Below are positions 1-6,259 of a stretch of 9,209 nt of DNA, piece after piece (within the stretch, counting starts at the first letter, position 1; every line of letters begins with the position of its first letter). The notes beneath the pieces are model-generated. The model saw nothing but the letters and a program-made list of their open reading frames with translations, searched no databases and was not told the DNA's origin. Source of the stretch: Deltaproteobacteria bacterium. Lineage in GTDB: Bacteria; Desulfobacterota; Anaeroferrophillalia; Anaeroferrophillales; Tharpellaceae. A program made the position numbers and the translations under genes. Where the stretch lies: positions 1 through 9,209 of the forward strand of contig JAADEO010000086.1 in assembly GCA_013153415.1 (NCBI GenBank), written 5' to 3'.

Positions 1-930
1 ATCGTCCGCGCCATCCGTTTCATGCTGGAACTGGAAGGCACAATTCCGGAAGCTACCCGCCAGGCGATGGCCGAGGCTGCGCCCGGCCTCGGCCAGGTCG
101 CAGGAGAACGTTTTACCGTAGAGTTTAATCATATTTTCGCCCACCCTGAAAGTTTCGCGGGTCTCGAAATCCTGGCCGCTACCGGAGCCCTGCAAACCAT
201 CTTCCCCCCCCTGGCCGGACTCCAGGGACTGGCCCAAAACAACTACCATCATCTCGACGCGTTGCAGCATACCCTGATGATGGGCCGGGAGCTGGACCGC
301 TTCTGCCAGGAAAATCCCCTGAGCCTGCCCGCCCCCGACCCAGACAGCCGCATCCTGCTTAAATGGGCCGGACTTTTGCACGATACAGGCAAAGCCCTCA
401 CCCGGACCATCGACCCCGATACCGGCATCATCCATTTCTACGGCCATGAAAGGTTTTCAGCTCACCTGGCCCGGGAGGCCCTGAAAAATTTCACTCTCGG
501 CAAGCAGTTCCTGTCCCGACTCGAGCGCCTGATCGAAAATCACCTCCGACCCCTGCAGCTCAGCCTCGGACCGAGCAAGGAGAAAGGCTTGAGACGGTTG
601 GTTTTCGATCTCGAGGACGACCTCGGACTCCTGCTGCTTCACGCTCTGGCCGATCTCGAGGCGACCCGCGGCCGCAATCCGGCACCCCGCCGCGAAGCCC
701 TGCTGAAACTGAGCCGGGAACTACTCGCCATCTATAAAAAGGAACGGGAGAGCTTTATCAAGCCGCTGCTCACCGGCCGGGATCTTATTGCCCTGGGCAT
801 GGAGCCGGGACCGGGAATGGGAGTGGTTATCAAACTCATCCATCAGCGTCAGATCGCCGGGGAGATCGAAAACCGGGACCAGGCCCTGGCTGCAGCTGAA
901 CAGTTGCTGACCGGCAAAAAAAGTCCTTGA
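1..930 (+). CDS. tRNA nucleotidyltransferase/poly(A) polymerase family protein with HD domain (5' partial)
   Basis: The reading frame is open from base 1 and begins IVRAIRFMLELEG. This resembles the 'RAIRFA.RL' segment that follows the catalytic head in CCA-adding enzymes and bacterial poly(A) polymerases. The Met at base 22 lies inside this conserved segment, so it is very unlikely to be the true start; the nucleotidyltransferase head must lie upstream of the window. After the RNA-binding helices comes an HD phosphohydrolase-type domain: a His at 268-270 (LDALQHTL), the His-Asp pair at 379-384 (LLHDTGKA), a GHE motif near 442-450 and ENHLRP near 535-552. The stop is TGA at 928-930. Family members add or repair the 3' CCA of tRNA or add A-tails to RNA; the HD domain can carry phosphatase/phosphodiesterase activity. 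The visible part cannot separate the CCA-adding, A-adding and poly(A) types. It has no evident functional link to the downstream pathway and appears to end its own transcript. Confidence 0.85.
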   Translation: MVRAIRFMLELEGTIPEATRQAMAEAAPGLGQVAGERFTVEFNHIFAHPESFAGLEILAATGALQTIFPPLAGLQGLAQNNYHHLDALQHTLMMGRELDRFCQENPLSLPAPDPDSRILLKWAGLLHDTGKALTRTIDPDTGIIHFYGHERFSAHLAREALKNFTLGKQFLSRLERLIENHLRPLQLSLGPSKEKGLRRLVFDLEDDLGLLLLHALADLEATRGRNPAPRREALLKLSRELLAIYKKERESFIKPLLTGRDLIALGMEPGPGMGVVIKLIHQRQIAGEIENRDQALAAAEQLLTGKKSP

Positions 931-948
931 AACCCGGCTGCGGTTTTT
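930..948 (+). terminator. weak intrinsic terminator after the tRNA nucleotidyltransferase gene
   Basis: AAACC (930-934) can pair with GGTTT (942-946) around a 7-base loop, and the run of T reaches 948. The stem is only about 5 bp, so this is a weak candidate. Its position directly on the stop codon supports it. Confidence 0.4.
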
Positions 949-989
949 AAAATACTTTCTATTGTATACACGAAATCTGCGAAAAAAGA

Positions 990-1018
990 TTGACAATCAG
1001 GTTGCAATAGGATATGAG
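990..1018 (+). promoter_or_regulatory. sigma70-type promoter upstream of the structured RNA and fhs
   Basis: A perfect -35 box, TTGACA (990-995), is followed by a 17-base spacer and a -10-like TATGAG (1013-1018, 4 of 6 matches to TATAAT). Transcription would start near 1024-1026, which is where the long RNA fold described below begins. An 8-base palindrome, TGTATACA (963-970), lies about 20 bases upstream of the -35 box and could be a regulator site, although one so short may be chance. Confidence 0.6.
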
Positions 1019-1019
1019 C

Positions 1020-1170
1020 CCCGCGGTTTGGCTTGGTTTATTTTCCCTAAATATGGATTGACCCGGCATTTCAACTGAATTCCCGGCCTCGGGGTCAGCG
1101 CCCCGGGCCCCGAAAGCACAGAGAGCAATGCTAGTCCAGATAACCGACCACCCCCAAACTCGCACGGCAA
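1020..1170 (+). ncRNA. candidate structured RNA with a rod-like fold (6S-like or leader RNA)
   Basis: Hand folding gives nested pairings that form one long interrupted hairpin. GCGGTTTGG (1023-1031) pairs with CCAAAC-t-CGC (1154-1163). TTGGTT (1033-1038) pairs with AACCGA (1142-1147). TGGATT (1054-1059) pairs with AGTCCA (1133-1138). GCATT (1066-1070) pairs with AATGC (1127-1131). GGCC-t-CGGGG (1085-1094) pairs with CCCCG-GGCC (1101-1109) at the tip. Between the second and third helices the 5' strand has an unpaired stretch of about 12-15 bases (around 1039-1053), while the 3' strand has only about 3. A closing stem starting at the expected transcription start, a large asymmetric bubble and a long distal arm match the general architecture of 6S RNA, which binds the sigma70 RNA polymerase holoenzyme. 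In many gamma-proteobacteria ssrS precedes a folate gene (ygfA), and here a folate gene also follows. The 6S identity is inference from shape. The alternative is an fhs leader or riboswitch; I recognise no known aptamer consensus. Confidence 0.45.
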
Positions 1171-1174
1171 CATC

Positions 1175-1225
1175 AAGGCAACGACCTGAGTAGGATCGCA
1201 ATACCAGGGACGTTGCCTTTTTTTT
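1175..1225 (+). terminator. intrinsic terminator ending the structured RNA (or attenuating fhs)
   Basis: AAGGCAACG (1175-1183) pairs with CGTTGCCTT (1211-1219), and CCTG (1185-1188) pairs with CAGG (1205-1208) inside. Eight Ts follow at 1218-1225. The loop is long (about 16 bases). The terminator lies 84 bases before the fhs start, so a transcript from the promoter at 990-1018 would end as an RNA of about 195-200 bases unless it reads through. I saw no good fhs promoter between it and the gene. A second GGCAAC (1166-1171) could also pair with GTTGCC (1212-1217). Confidence 0.7.
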
Positions 1226-1227
1226 AC

Positions 1228-1244
1228 CACCAGTCAGACTGGTG
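1228..1244. promoter_or_regulatory. perfect 17-bp dyad, possible operator
   Basis: CACCAGTC (1228-1235), one central A, then GACTGGTG (1237-1244): eight of eight positions are symmetric. It begins two bases after the terminator T-run and ends 64 bases before fhs. The short centre is more typical of a protein-binding dyad than of an RNA hairpin, although CACCAG/CTGGTG could form a small hairpin in RNA. The regulator is unknown. Confidence 0.45.
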
Positions 1245-1259
1245 AGTAGCGTTAACCAT

Positions 1260-1277
1260 CCGGTCGGCGACGGCCGG
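1260..1277 (+). other. hairpin with GNRA tetraloop in the fhs 5' leader
   Basis: CCGGTCG (1260-1266) and CGGCCGG (1271-1277) form a 7-bp stem with one T-G wobble and close a GCGA loop, which fits the GNRA class. It ends 16 bases before the fhs ribosome binding site, so it could stabilise the mRNA 5' end or help position the ribosome. No T-run follows, so it is not a terminator. Confidence 0.4.
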
Positions 1278-1308
1278 GAAAACAGAATTCCTTGAGGAGG
1301 AACAGAAA

Positions 1309-3090
1309 ATGGGATTAGATTTCAGCGTATTTGACGCCCCGAACCTGGCTGACTGGCAGATTGCCGCTCTGGCTGAAGAGAAACTGATGAAACCGATCAC
1401 CCAGATCGCCGAAGAGCTCGGCCTGGAAGGTGAAGAGTTGATTCCGATGGGCAAATATGTCGCCAAGGTCGATTACATGAAGGTCCTTGAGCGTCTCAAA
1501 GACAAGCCCGATGGCAAATACATCAACGTCACCGCCATCACCCCGACCCCGCTGGGCGAAGGTAAAACCACCACCAGCATGGGTCTGGTCCAGGGTCTCG
1601 GCCTGCTCGGCAAAAAGGTCGTCGGCGCTATCCGTCAGCCCTCCGGCGGCCCGACCTTCAACGTCAAGGGTTCGGCGGCCGGCGGCGGCCTCGCCCAGAC
1701 CATCCCTCTGACTCCGTTCTCTCTCGGTCTTACCGGCGACATCGACAACATCATGAACGCTCATAACCTGATGATGGTCGCCCTGACTTCGCGCATGCAG
1801 CACGAGCAGAACAACACCGACGAGTTCCTGGCCAAGAAGGGTTTGAAACGCCTCGACATCGACCCCAACCGGGTTGAAGTCAAGTGGATCATCGACTTCT
1901 GCGCCCAGGCCCTGCGCCACATCGTCATCGGTCTCGGTGGCCGCCTCGACGGCATGACCATGGAATCCGGCTTCGCCATCGCGGTCTCCTCCGAAATCAT
2001 GGCGATCCTGGCCGTAGCCAAGGATCTCAAGGATCTGCGCGAGCGCATCGGCAAGATCATTGTCGCCTACAACAAGACCGGCCAGCCGGTTACCACCGAG
2101 GATCTCGATGTCGCCGGCGCCATGACCGCTTGGATGGTCAAGGCCCTTAATCCGAACCTGCTGCAGACCGTCGAAGGCCAGCCGGTCTTCGTCCATGCCG
2201 GTCCGTTCGCCAATATCGCTATCGGCCAGTCTTCGATCATCGCCGACCGCATCGGCCTCAAACTGGCCGACTACCTGGTTACCGAATCCGGCTTCGGCGC
2301 CGACATCGGTTTCGAGAAGTTCTGGAACCTCAAGTGCCGTTTCTCCGGCCTGACCCCGAACTGCTCGGTCATCGTCGCCACCGTCCGCGCTCTGAAGATG
2401 CACGGCGGCGGCCCCGAGGTCGTACCCGGCCGTCCGCTGGCCAAGGAGTACACCGAAGAGAATGTTGAGCTGGTCCGCAAAGGCTGCTGCAACCTGATCG
2501 CCCATATCGAAACCGTCAAGAAAGCCGGCATCAACCCGGTTGTCTGCATCAACGGTTTCTACACCGACACCGACGCCGAGATCGCTGCAATCAAGGAAGA
2601 GGCCGAAAAAGCCGGCGCCCGCTGCGCCGTTTCCAAGCATTGGCAGTTTGGCGGCGAAGGCGCCAAGGAACTCTGTGAAGCGGTCATCGCGGCCTGCGAC
2701 GAACCCACCAACTTCAAGTTCCTCTACGAAGACGATACCCCGCTCAAGGAGCGCATCGAACTGCTGGCCAAAGAGGTCTACGGTGCCGACGGCGCCACCT
2801 TCACCGACGAAGCCTTGAAGAAGATCGAAATGATCGACAACGATCCCGAGCTCTCGAAACTGGGTACCTGCATGGTCAAGACCCATCTCTCGCTCTCGCA
2901 TGATCCGAATCTCAAAGGCCGTCCCAAAGGCTTCAAGTTCCCGATCCGCGACGTCCTCATCTACCAGGGCGCCGGTTTCTGCGTACCTCTGGCCGGTACC
3001 ATCAAACTGATGCCCGGTACGGCTTCCGATCCGGCCTATCGCCGCATCGATGTCGATACCGAGACCGGACAGGTCAAGGGCCTCTTCTAA
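1309..3090 (+). CDS. fhs: formate--tetrahydrofolate ligase (formyl-THF synthetase), long form
   Basis: The enzyme makes 10-formyl-THF from formate, THF and ATP in the cytoplasm, the entry to the methyl branch of the Wood-Ljungdahl pathway; it can run backwards in acetate oxidisers. The protein is 593 aa, longer than the common form of about 557 aa. Visible motifs are the ATP loop TPTPLGEGKTTT (residues 78-89), the Gly-rich RQPSGGPTFNVKG segment (109-121), VIGLGGRLDG (206-215), ALKMHGG (361-367), INGFYTD (414-420) and SKHWQFGGEG (442-451). Phe417 and Trp445 fall where the Moorella enzyme has its pterin-stacking Phe384 and Trp412. Compared with Moorella there appear to be insertions near residues 169-180 and 368-383, and the C-terminal MPGLPK-type motif reads MPGTASDP. 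The start is chosen from GAGGAGG (1294-1300), 8 bases before the ATG. The gene is probably transcribed through the structured leader and ends before acsV. Confidence 0.96.
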   Translation: MGLDFSVFDAPNLADWQIAALAEEKLMKPITQIAEELGLEGEELIPMGKYVAKVDYMKVLERLKDKPDGKYINVTAITPTPLGEGKTTTSMGLVQGLGLLGKKVVGAIRQPSGGPTFNVKGSAAGGGLAQTIPLTPFSLGLTGDIDNIMNAHNLMMVALTSRMQHEQNNTDEFLAKKGLKRLDIDPNRVEVKWIIDFCAQALRHIVIGLGGRLDGMTMESGFAIAVSSEIMAILAVAKDLKDLRERIGKIIVAYNKTGQPVTTEDLDVAGAMTAWMVKALNPNLLQTVEGQPVFVHAGPFANIAIGQSSIIADRIGLKLADYLVTESGFGADIGFEKFWNLKCRFSGLTPNCSVIVATVRALKMHGGGPEVVPGRPLAKEYTEENVELVRKGCCNLIAHIETVKKAGINPVVCINGFYTDTDAEIAAIKEEAEKAGARCAVSKHWQFGGEGAKELCEAVIAACDEPTNFKFLYEDDTPLKERIELLAKEVYGADGATFTDEALKKIEMIDNDPELSKLGTCMVKTHLSLSHDPNLKGRPKGFKFPIRDVLIYQGAGFCVPLAGTIKLMPGTASDPAYRRIDVDTETGQVKGLF

Positions 3091-3125
3091 AAGGAAGAGT
3101 ACTCGACAGCAACTATCAGCCAGCT

Positions 3126-3157
3126 CAGAGCTCCGGCGCCGAGGCGCCGGAGCTCTG
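3126..3157. repeat. perfect 15-bp inverted repeat after fhs
   Basis: The arms CAGAGCTCCGGCGCC (3126-3140) and GGCGCCGGAGCTCTG (3143-3157) are exact reverse complements separated by GA. In RNA this gives a GC-rich stem of about 14 bp with a 4-base loop. No T-run follows, so alone it is not a standard intrinsic terminator. It may protect the fhs mRNA 3' end or form a compound terminator with the hairpin that follows. Confidence 0.75.
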
Positions 3158-3175
3158 ATTGACAAATCAACACCA

Positions 3176-3218
3176 CTGGGGTATGGGAGTCTCTTCTCTG
3201 CCCCAGATTTTTCGTTTT
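3176..3218 (+). terminator. intrinsic terminator-like hairpin between fhs and acsV
   Basis: CTGGGG (3176-3181) pairs with CCCCAG (3201-3206), with a small inner stem GAG/CTC (3187-3189 with 3196-3198). A T-rich stretch follows at 3208-3218, broken by CG. The stem is modest but the placement between two genes is right. It suggests that acsV-cooC is a transcript separate from fhs, or is reached by partial read-through. Confidence 0.5.
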
Positions 3219-3232
3219 AAGAGCAGTCGCAC

Positions 3233-3238
3233 TATAAC
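3233..3238 (+). promoter_or_regulatory. possible -10 element for acsV
   Basis: TATAAC matches TATAAT at 5 of 6 positions and lies just after the terminator-like hairpin, 85 bases before the acsV start. No convincing -35 box sits at the usual distance, so the site is tentative or would need an activator. Confidence 0.25.
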
Positions 3239-3323
3239 GGTTTTTTGCTGTTACGTTCTGGCAAAATCCACGCCCCCACCGGCTGCTCCAATCTGCATCA
3301 AAATAAGGAACTACCCGACCACC

Positions 3324-5306
3324 ATGCCCAAACCAGTTCATCAGGTTACTTTCCTGCCCAATAATCTTACTTTCGACGTCTTCAAGGATGGCGAGAACCT
3401 GCTCCGGGTGGCAATCGCCGCTGGAGTCCATATCAACGCCTCTTGTGGCGGCAACGGCGCTTGCGGAAAGTGTCGCGTAATCATTGAACAGGGACGGGTT
3501 GAAGCGGAACACAGCGCCAAGATCAGCGAAGAGGAGTGGGAGAAGGGCTACCGTCTGGCCTGCACCTGCAAAGTGGTTGATGATCTCGTCGTCAAGATCC
3601 CACCGGAATCACAGATCGACAACTCGGTCTTGAGAAAAGACCTGGGGCAGAAACAGCACACCCTGATGGCCCGGGACCTCAACACCCTGGTCCAGGGCGT
3701 ACGGATCAACCCGGCGGTCAGCAAATTCTATATCGAACTGCCGCCGCCAACCCTCGATGACAATTTGAGCGACCTTGGGCGCCTGATGCGCGAGCTCAAG
3801 AACCAGCATGGGCTCGAGAACATCTCCTCGGACTATTTCCTCCTCCGCCGCCTGCCCCGACTGCTGCGCCAGGCCGATTGGAAAATCACCGCCACCCTGG
3901 TCTATAACCCCAAGGGACTAAAACTGATCGATGTCGAAGCCGGCGATACCCGGGCCCAGAATTACTCGATCATCATCGATATCGGCACGACCACGGTCCA
4001 GGGTCAGCTTTTGAACCTCAACGCCTCGCACGAAGCCGAAGAACACTCGGTCATCAACGAGCTCGAGAGCGACCTGCTGGTCGCTTCCGACGCCAAGTAC
4101 AACTCCCAGGTCCGTTTCGGCGAGGATGTCATCTCCCGCATCGTCTACAGTCTCAAGGGCGACGGTCTCAAGGAACTGCATCAATCGATCATCGGCGACC
4201 TCAACGAGATCATCAACAATCTGGTCAGTAAAAGCGGCATCAGCAAGGATCAGATCTCGCACCTGATTGTCGCCGCCAACACGACGATGACCCAGTTCTT
4301 CCTCGAGATCGATCCCAAGTACATCCGCGAAGATCCCTATGTCCCGACCGCGAACTTCTTCCCTCCGGCCCGAGCCCTGGATCTGGGACTCGAGCTGCCC
4401 GATTACATCCACGTCTACACCTTCCCGGCGGTCTCCTCCTATGTCGGCGGCGACATTGTGGCCGGGGTTCTGGGAGCTGGAATCTTCCAACGCGAGGAGT
4501 TGACCCTCTTCATGGATGTCGGGACCAACGGTGAGATCGTCCTCGGCAATTGCGACTGGCTGGTCTGCACCTCCTGCTCGGCCGGTCCCGCTTTCGAAGG
4601 CGGCGGCATCAAGTTCGGGATGCGGGCCACCACCGGAGCGATCGAACAGATCCGCATCAACCCGGAAACCTTTGAGCCGATGCTTCTGACCATCGGGAAG
4701 AAGAAACCGCTGGGAATCTGCGGTTCCGGCATCATCGAGGCGATCGCCGAGATGCTGCTGGTCGGGATCATCGAACCCAACGGCAAGTTCCGCCGCGAAC
4801 TCGACACCTGGCGCATCCGCGAGGGCGAAACCGGCTGGGAGTATGTCCTGGCCGATGCCGAGCAGAGCGCCGAGGGCCTCGATGAGATCACCATCACCGA
4901 AGGCGATATCGACAATATCATCCGCACCAAGGCGGCGATCTACGCCGGCTGCCAGATCCTGCTGGAAAGCGTCGGGCTGACCTTTGCCGAACTCGACCGT
5001 TTCATCATCGCCGGCGGTTTCGGCAAATATATCAACCTGGAAAGGGCCATCACCATCGGTCTGCTGCCCGAGATCGACCACGACAAGTTCATGTTCGTCG
5101 GCAACGGCGCTCTGCTTGGCGATCGCCTGGTTTCGGTCTCCCGGGAGATGGCGGCCGAAGCCCGCAAGGTCGCCGAGATGATGACCAACATAGAACTGGC
5201 CAATAATATGAAATTCATGGACGAATATGTTGCGGCCCAGTTTCTGCCTCATACCAATACTAACGCTTTTCCCAAAATCATGGCCCTTTTGGAGGGAGAT
5301 AAATAG
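3324..5306 (+). CDS. acsV: corrinoid iron-sulfur protein reductive activator (RACo/AcsV type)
   Basis: Proteins of this type use ATP and an electron from their Fe-S cluster to return accidentally oxidised Co(II) in the corrinoid iron-sulfur protein to active Co(I). From Met at 3324 the protein has 660 aa. An N-terminal plant-type [2Fe-2S] ferredoxin domain carries Cys41, Cys47, Cys50 (CGGNGACGKC) and Cys80, with Cys82 close by. A linker and middle region follow to about residue 210. Then comes an ASKHA ATPase-like domain: IIIDIGTTTVQGQ (216-228), QVRFGEDVISRI (262-273), FMDVGTNGEIVLGN (396-409), SAGPAFEGGGIKFG (419-432), GICGSGIIE (464-472) and IIAGGFGKYI (561-570). The frame is open upstream to a TTG at 3159, but that extension overlaps the inverted repeat and terminator and looks non-coding. 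AAGGAA (3305-3310) gives a rather long spacing to 3324. The stop codon abuts the cooC start. Confidence 0.92.
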   Translation: MPKPVHQVTFLPNNLTFDVFKDGENLLRVAIAAGVHINASCGGNGACGKCRVIIEQGRVEAEHSAKISEEEWEKGYRLACTCKVVDDLVVKIPPESQIDNSVLRKDLGQKQHTLMARDLNTLVQGVRINPAVSKFYIELPPPTLDDNLSDLGRLMRELKNQHGLENISSDYFLLRRLPRLLRQADWKITATLVYNPKGLKLIDVEAGDTRAQNYSIIIDIGTTTVQGQLLNLNASHEAEEHSVINELESDLLVASDAKYNSQVRFGEDVISRIVYSLKGDGLKELHQSIIGDLNEIINNLVSKSGISKDQISHLIVAANTTMTQFFLEIDPKYIREDPYVPTANFFPPARALDLGLELPDYIHVYTFPAVSSYVGGDIVAGVLGAGIFQREELTLFMDVGTNGEIVLGNCDWLVCTSCSAGPAFEGGGIKFGMRATTGAIEQIRINPETFEPMLLTIGKKKPLGICGSGIIEAIAEMLLVGIIEPNGKFRRELDTWRIREGETGWEYVLADAEQSAEGLDEITITEGDIDNIIRTKAAIYAGCQILLESVGLTFAELDRFIIAGGFGKYINLERAITIGLLPEIDHDKFMFVGNGALLGDRLVSVSREMAAEARKVAEMMTNIELANNMKFMDEYVAAQFLPHTNTNAFPKIMALLEGDK

Positions 5307-6059
5307 ATGGGTAAAACCATAGCCATTGCTGGTAAGGGCGGTACCGGCAAGACCACGATGATCGGTCTCATCCTGCGCTGGATGGCGGAACAGGGCATGA
5401 AGCCGATTCTCGCGGTCGACGCCGACGCCAACGCCAATCTCGGAGAAGTTCTCGATGTCGAGGTGCCCGGCACCATCGGCGACCTGCGCGAAGGCATGAA
5501 AACCGACGTGCCCACCGGGATGACCAAAGAGGCCTACATGGAGTACCATATCCAGAATCTTCTGGTCGAAACCGGAACCTACGACCTGCTGACCATGGGA
5601 CGTCCCGAGGGGGCCGGCTGCTACTGCTACGCCAACTCGCTCTGCACCAAGTTCATCGATTTCATGGTCAAGGAGTACGAGTACGTGGTCATCGACAACG
5701 AGGCCGGAATGGAACATCTGAGCCGCCTGCTGATGAAAGAGATCGACCTGCTGCTGGTAGTCTCCGACCCGAGCCTGCGCGGTATCCGCACCGCCGGCCG
5801 GATCAAGGAACTGGTCGAGGAGATCAAGCTCAAGGTCGGCCGCCTGGCCCTGGTCATCAATCGGGCCCCGAAAGGCAAGCTGGTCCAGGAAGCCTACGAC
5901 CTGATCGACGAAATCGGCATCGAGCTGGCCGGCGTTATTCCTGACGATCCTCTGATCGCCGAGTTCGACCGGGAGGGCAAACCCACCGTCAAGCTGCCGG
6001 CCGAGGCCGTCTCCTACCGGGAAATCGGGAAAATCATGCCGAAAATATTTCCGCAATAA
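5307..6059 (+). CDS. cooC: CooC-type nickel-insertion ATPase for CO dehydrogenase/acetyl-CoA synthase
   Basis: CooC-family ATPases (some acetogen members are called AcsF) are MinD-like dimers that deliver nickel to CO dehydrogenase or acetyl-CoA synthase in the cytoplasm. The 250-aa protein begins with a deviant P-loop, KGGTGKTT (residues 10-17), followed by VDADANANLGE (37-47). It carries the family's metal-binding CxC at Cys105/Cys107 in GRPEGAGCYCYANSLC (98-113) and a Walker B-like VVIDNEAGMEHLSR (127-140). Length and motif order are normal for the family. The ATG follows the acsV TAG with no gap, and its ribosome binding site GGAGGG (5291-5296) lies inside the end of acsV, so translational coupling is likely. 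Whether it serves the CODH cluster, the A-cluster of AcsB, or both cannot be told from sequence. Confidence 0.92.
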   Translation: MGKTIAIAGKGGTGKTTMIGLILRWMAEQGMKPILAVDADANANLGEVLDVEVPGTIGDLREGMKTDVPTGMTKEAYMEYHIQNLLVETGTYDLLTMGRPEGAGCYCYANSLCTKFIDFMVKEYEYVVIDNEAGMEHLSRLLMKEIDLLLVVSDPSLRGIRTAGRIKELVEEIKLKVGRLALVINRAPKGKLVQEAYDLIDEIGIELAGVIPDDPLIAEFDREGKPTVKLPAEAVSYREIGKIMPKIFPQ

Positions 6060-6076
6060 AAATATGGCAATATTTT
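6059..6076. repeat. AT-rich inverted repeat directly after cooC
   Basis: AAAATAT (6059-6065) and ATATTTT (6070-6076) flank GGCA. The stem is AT-only, so it would be a poor terminator. A related GAAAATATTTCC lies just upstream at 6041-6052 inside the cooC end, so the pair could instead be regulator sites for the promoters next to it. Confidence 0.35.
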
Positions 6077-6078
6077 CC

Positions 6079-6108
6079 TTGAAATAATTTTCCGGATATG
6101 TTTATAGT
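6079..6108 (+). promoter_or_regulatory. candidate promoter P1 for acsD-acsB
   Basis: TTGAAA (6079-6084, 5 of 6 matches), an 18-base spacer and TATAGT (6103-6108, 5 of 6 matches) make a good sigma70-type promoter in an AT-rich gap before acsD. Start expected near 6115. Confidence 0.5.
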
Positions 6109-6116
6109 CCCGCGCT

Positions 6117-6146
6117 TTGCAAATATACAATGTACAGTTTTAAAAT
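6117..6146 (+). promoter_or_regulatory. candidate promoter P2 for acsD-acsB
   Basis: TTGCAA (6117-6122, 4 of 6 matches), an 18-base spacer and TAAAAT (6141-6146, 5 of 6 matches). Start expected near 6153, leaving a leader of about 107 bases before acsD. It may work in tandem with the promoter at 6079-6108. In AT-rich DNA such matches arise by chance more often. Confidence 0.35.
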
Positions 6147-6259
6147 GATGTATTGGAAATCACGGGAAAACAGCCGTCAAGGCGATATTATATAACCCTA
6201 AATAAAAGCTCAGTAACTTCGAACATTTAACCCATCAACTCTAACAGGAGGAATATCTG

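Noticed and set aside
1019..1225. Known riboswitch (cobalamin, SAM, THF, GEMM, glycine) upstream of fhs
   Set aside because: I could not match the conserved core sequences I remember for these classes; the fold is a single long rod and not a multi-helix junction.
1315..3165. 616-aa open frame on the minus strand across fhs
   Set aside because: It mirrors fhs codon bias in GC-rich DNA; the translation is low-complexity and Asp/Gly-rich with no family motif, while the + strand is an unmistakable enzyme.
3159..3187. TTGACA with a 17-base spacer to TATGGG as an acsV promoter
   Set aside because: The -35 is perfect but the -10 matches only 3 of 6, and it lies inside the terminator-like hairpin; TATAAC at 3233 is better placed, though weak too.
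3918..6056. 712-aa open frame on the minus strand across acsV and cooC
   Set aside because: It spans two well-supported + strand genes and has no recognisable domain; a by-product of codon bias.
6100..6125. Sigma54 promoter ending in TTTGCA upstream of acsD
   Set aside because: The required GG at the -24 position is absent at the correct distance from the GC at 6119-6120.
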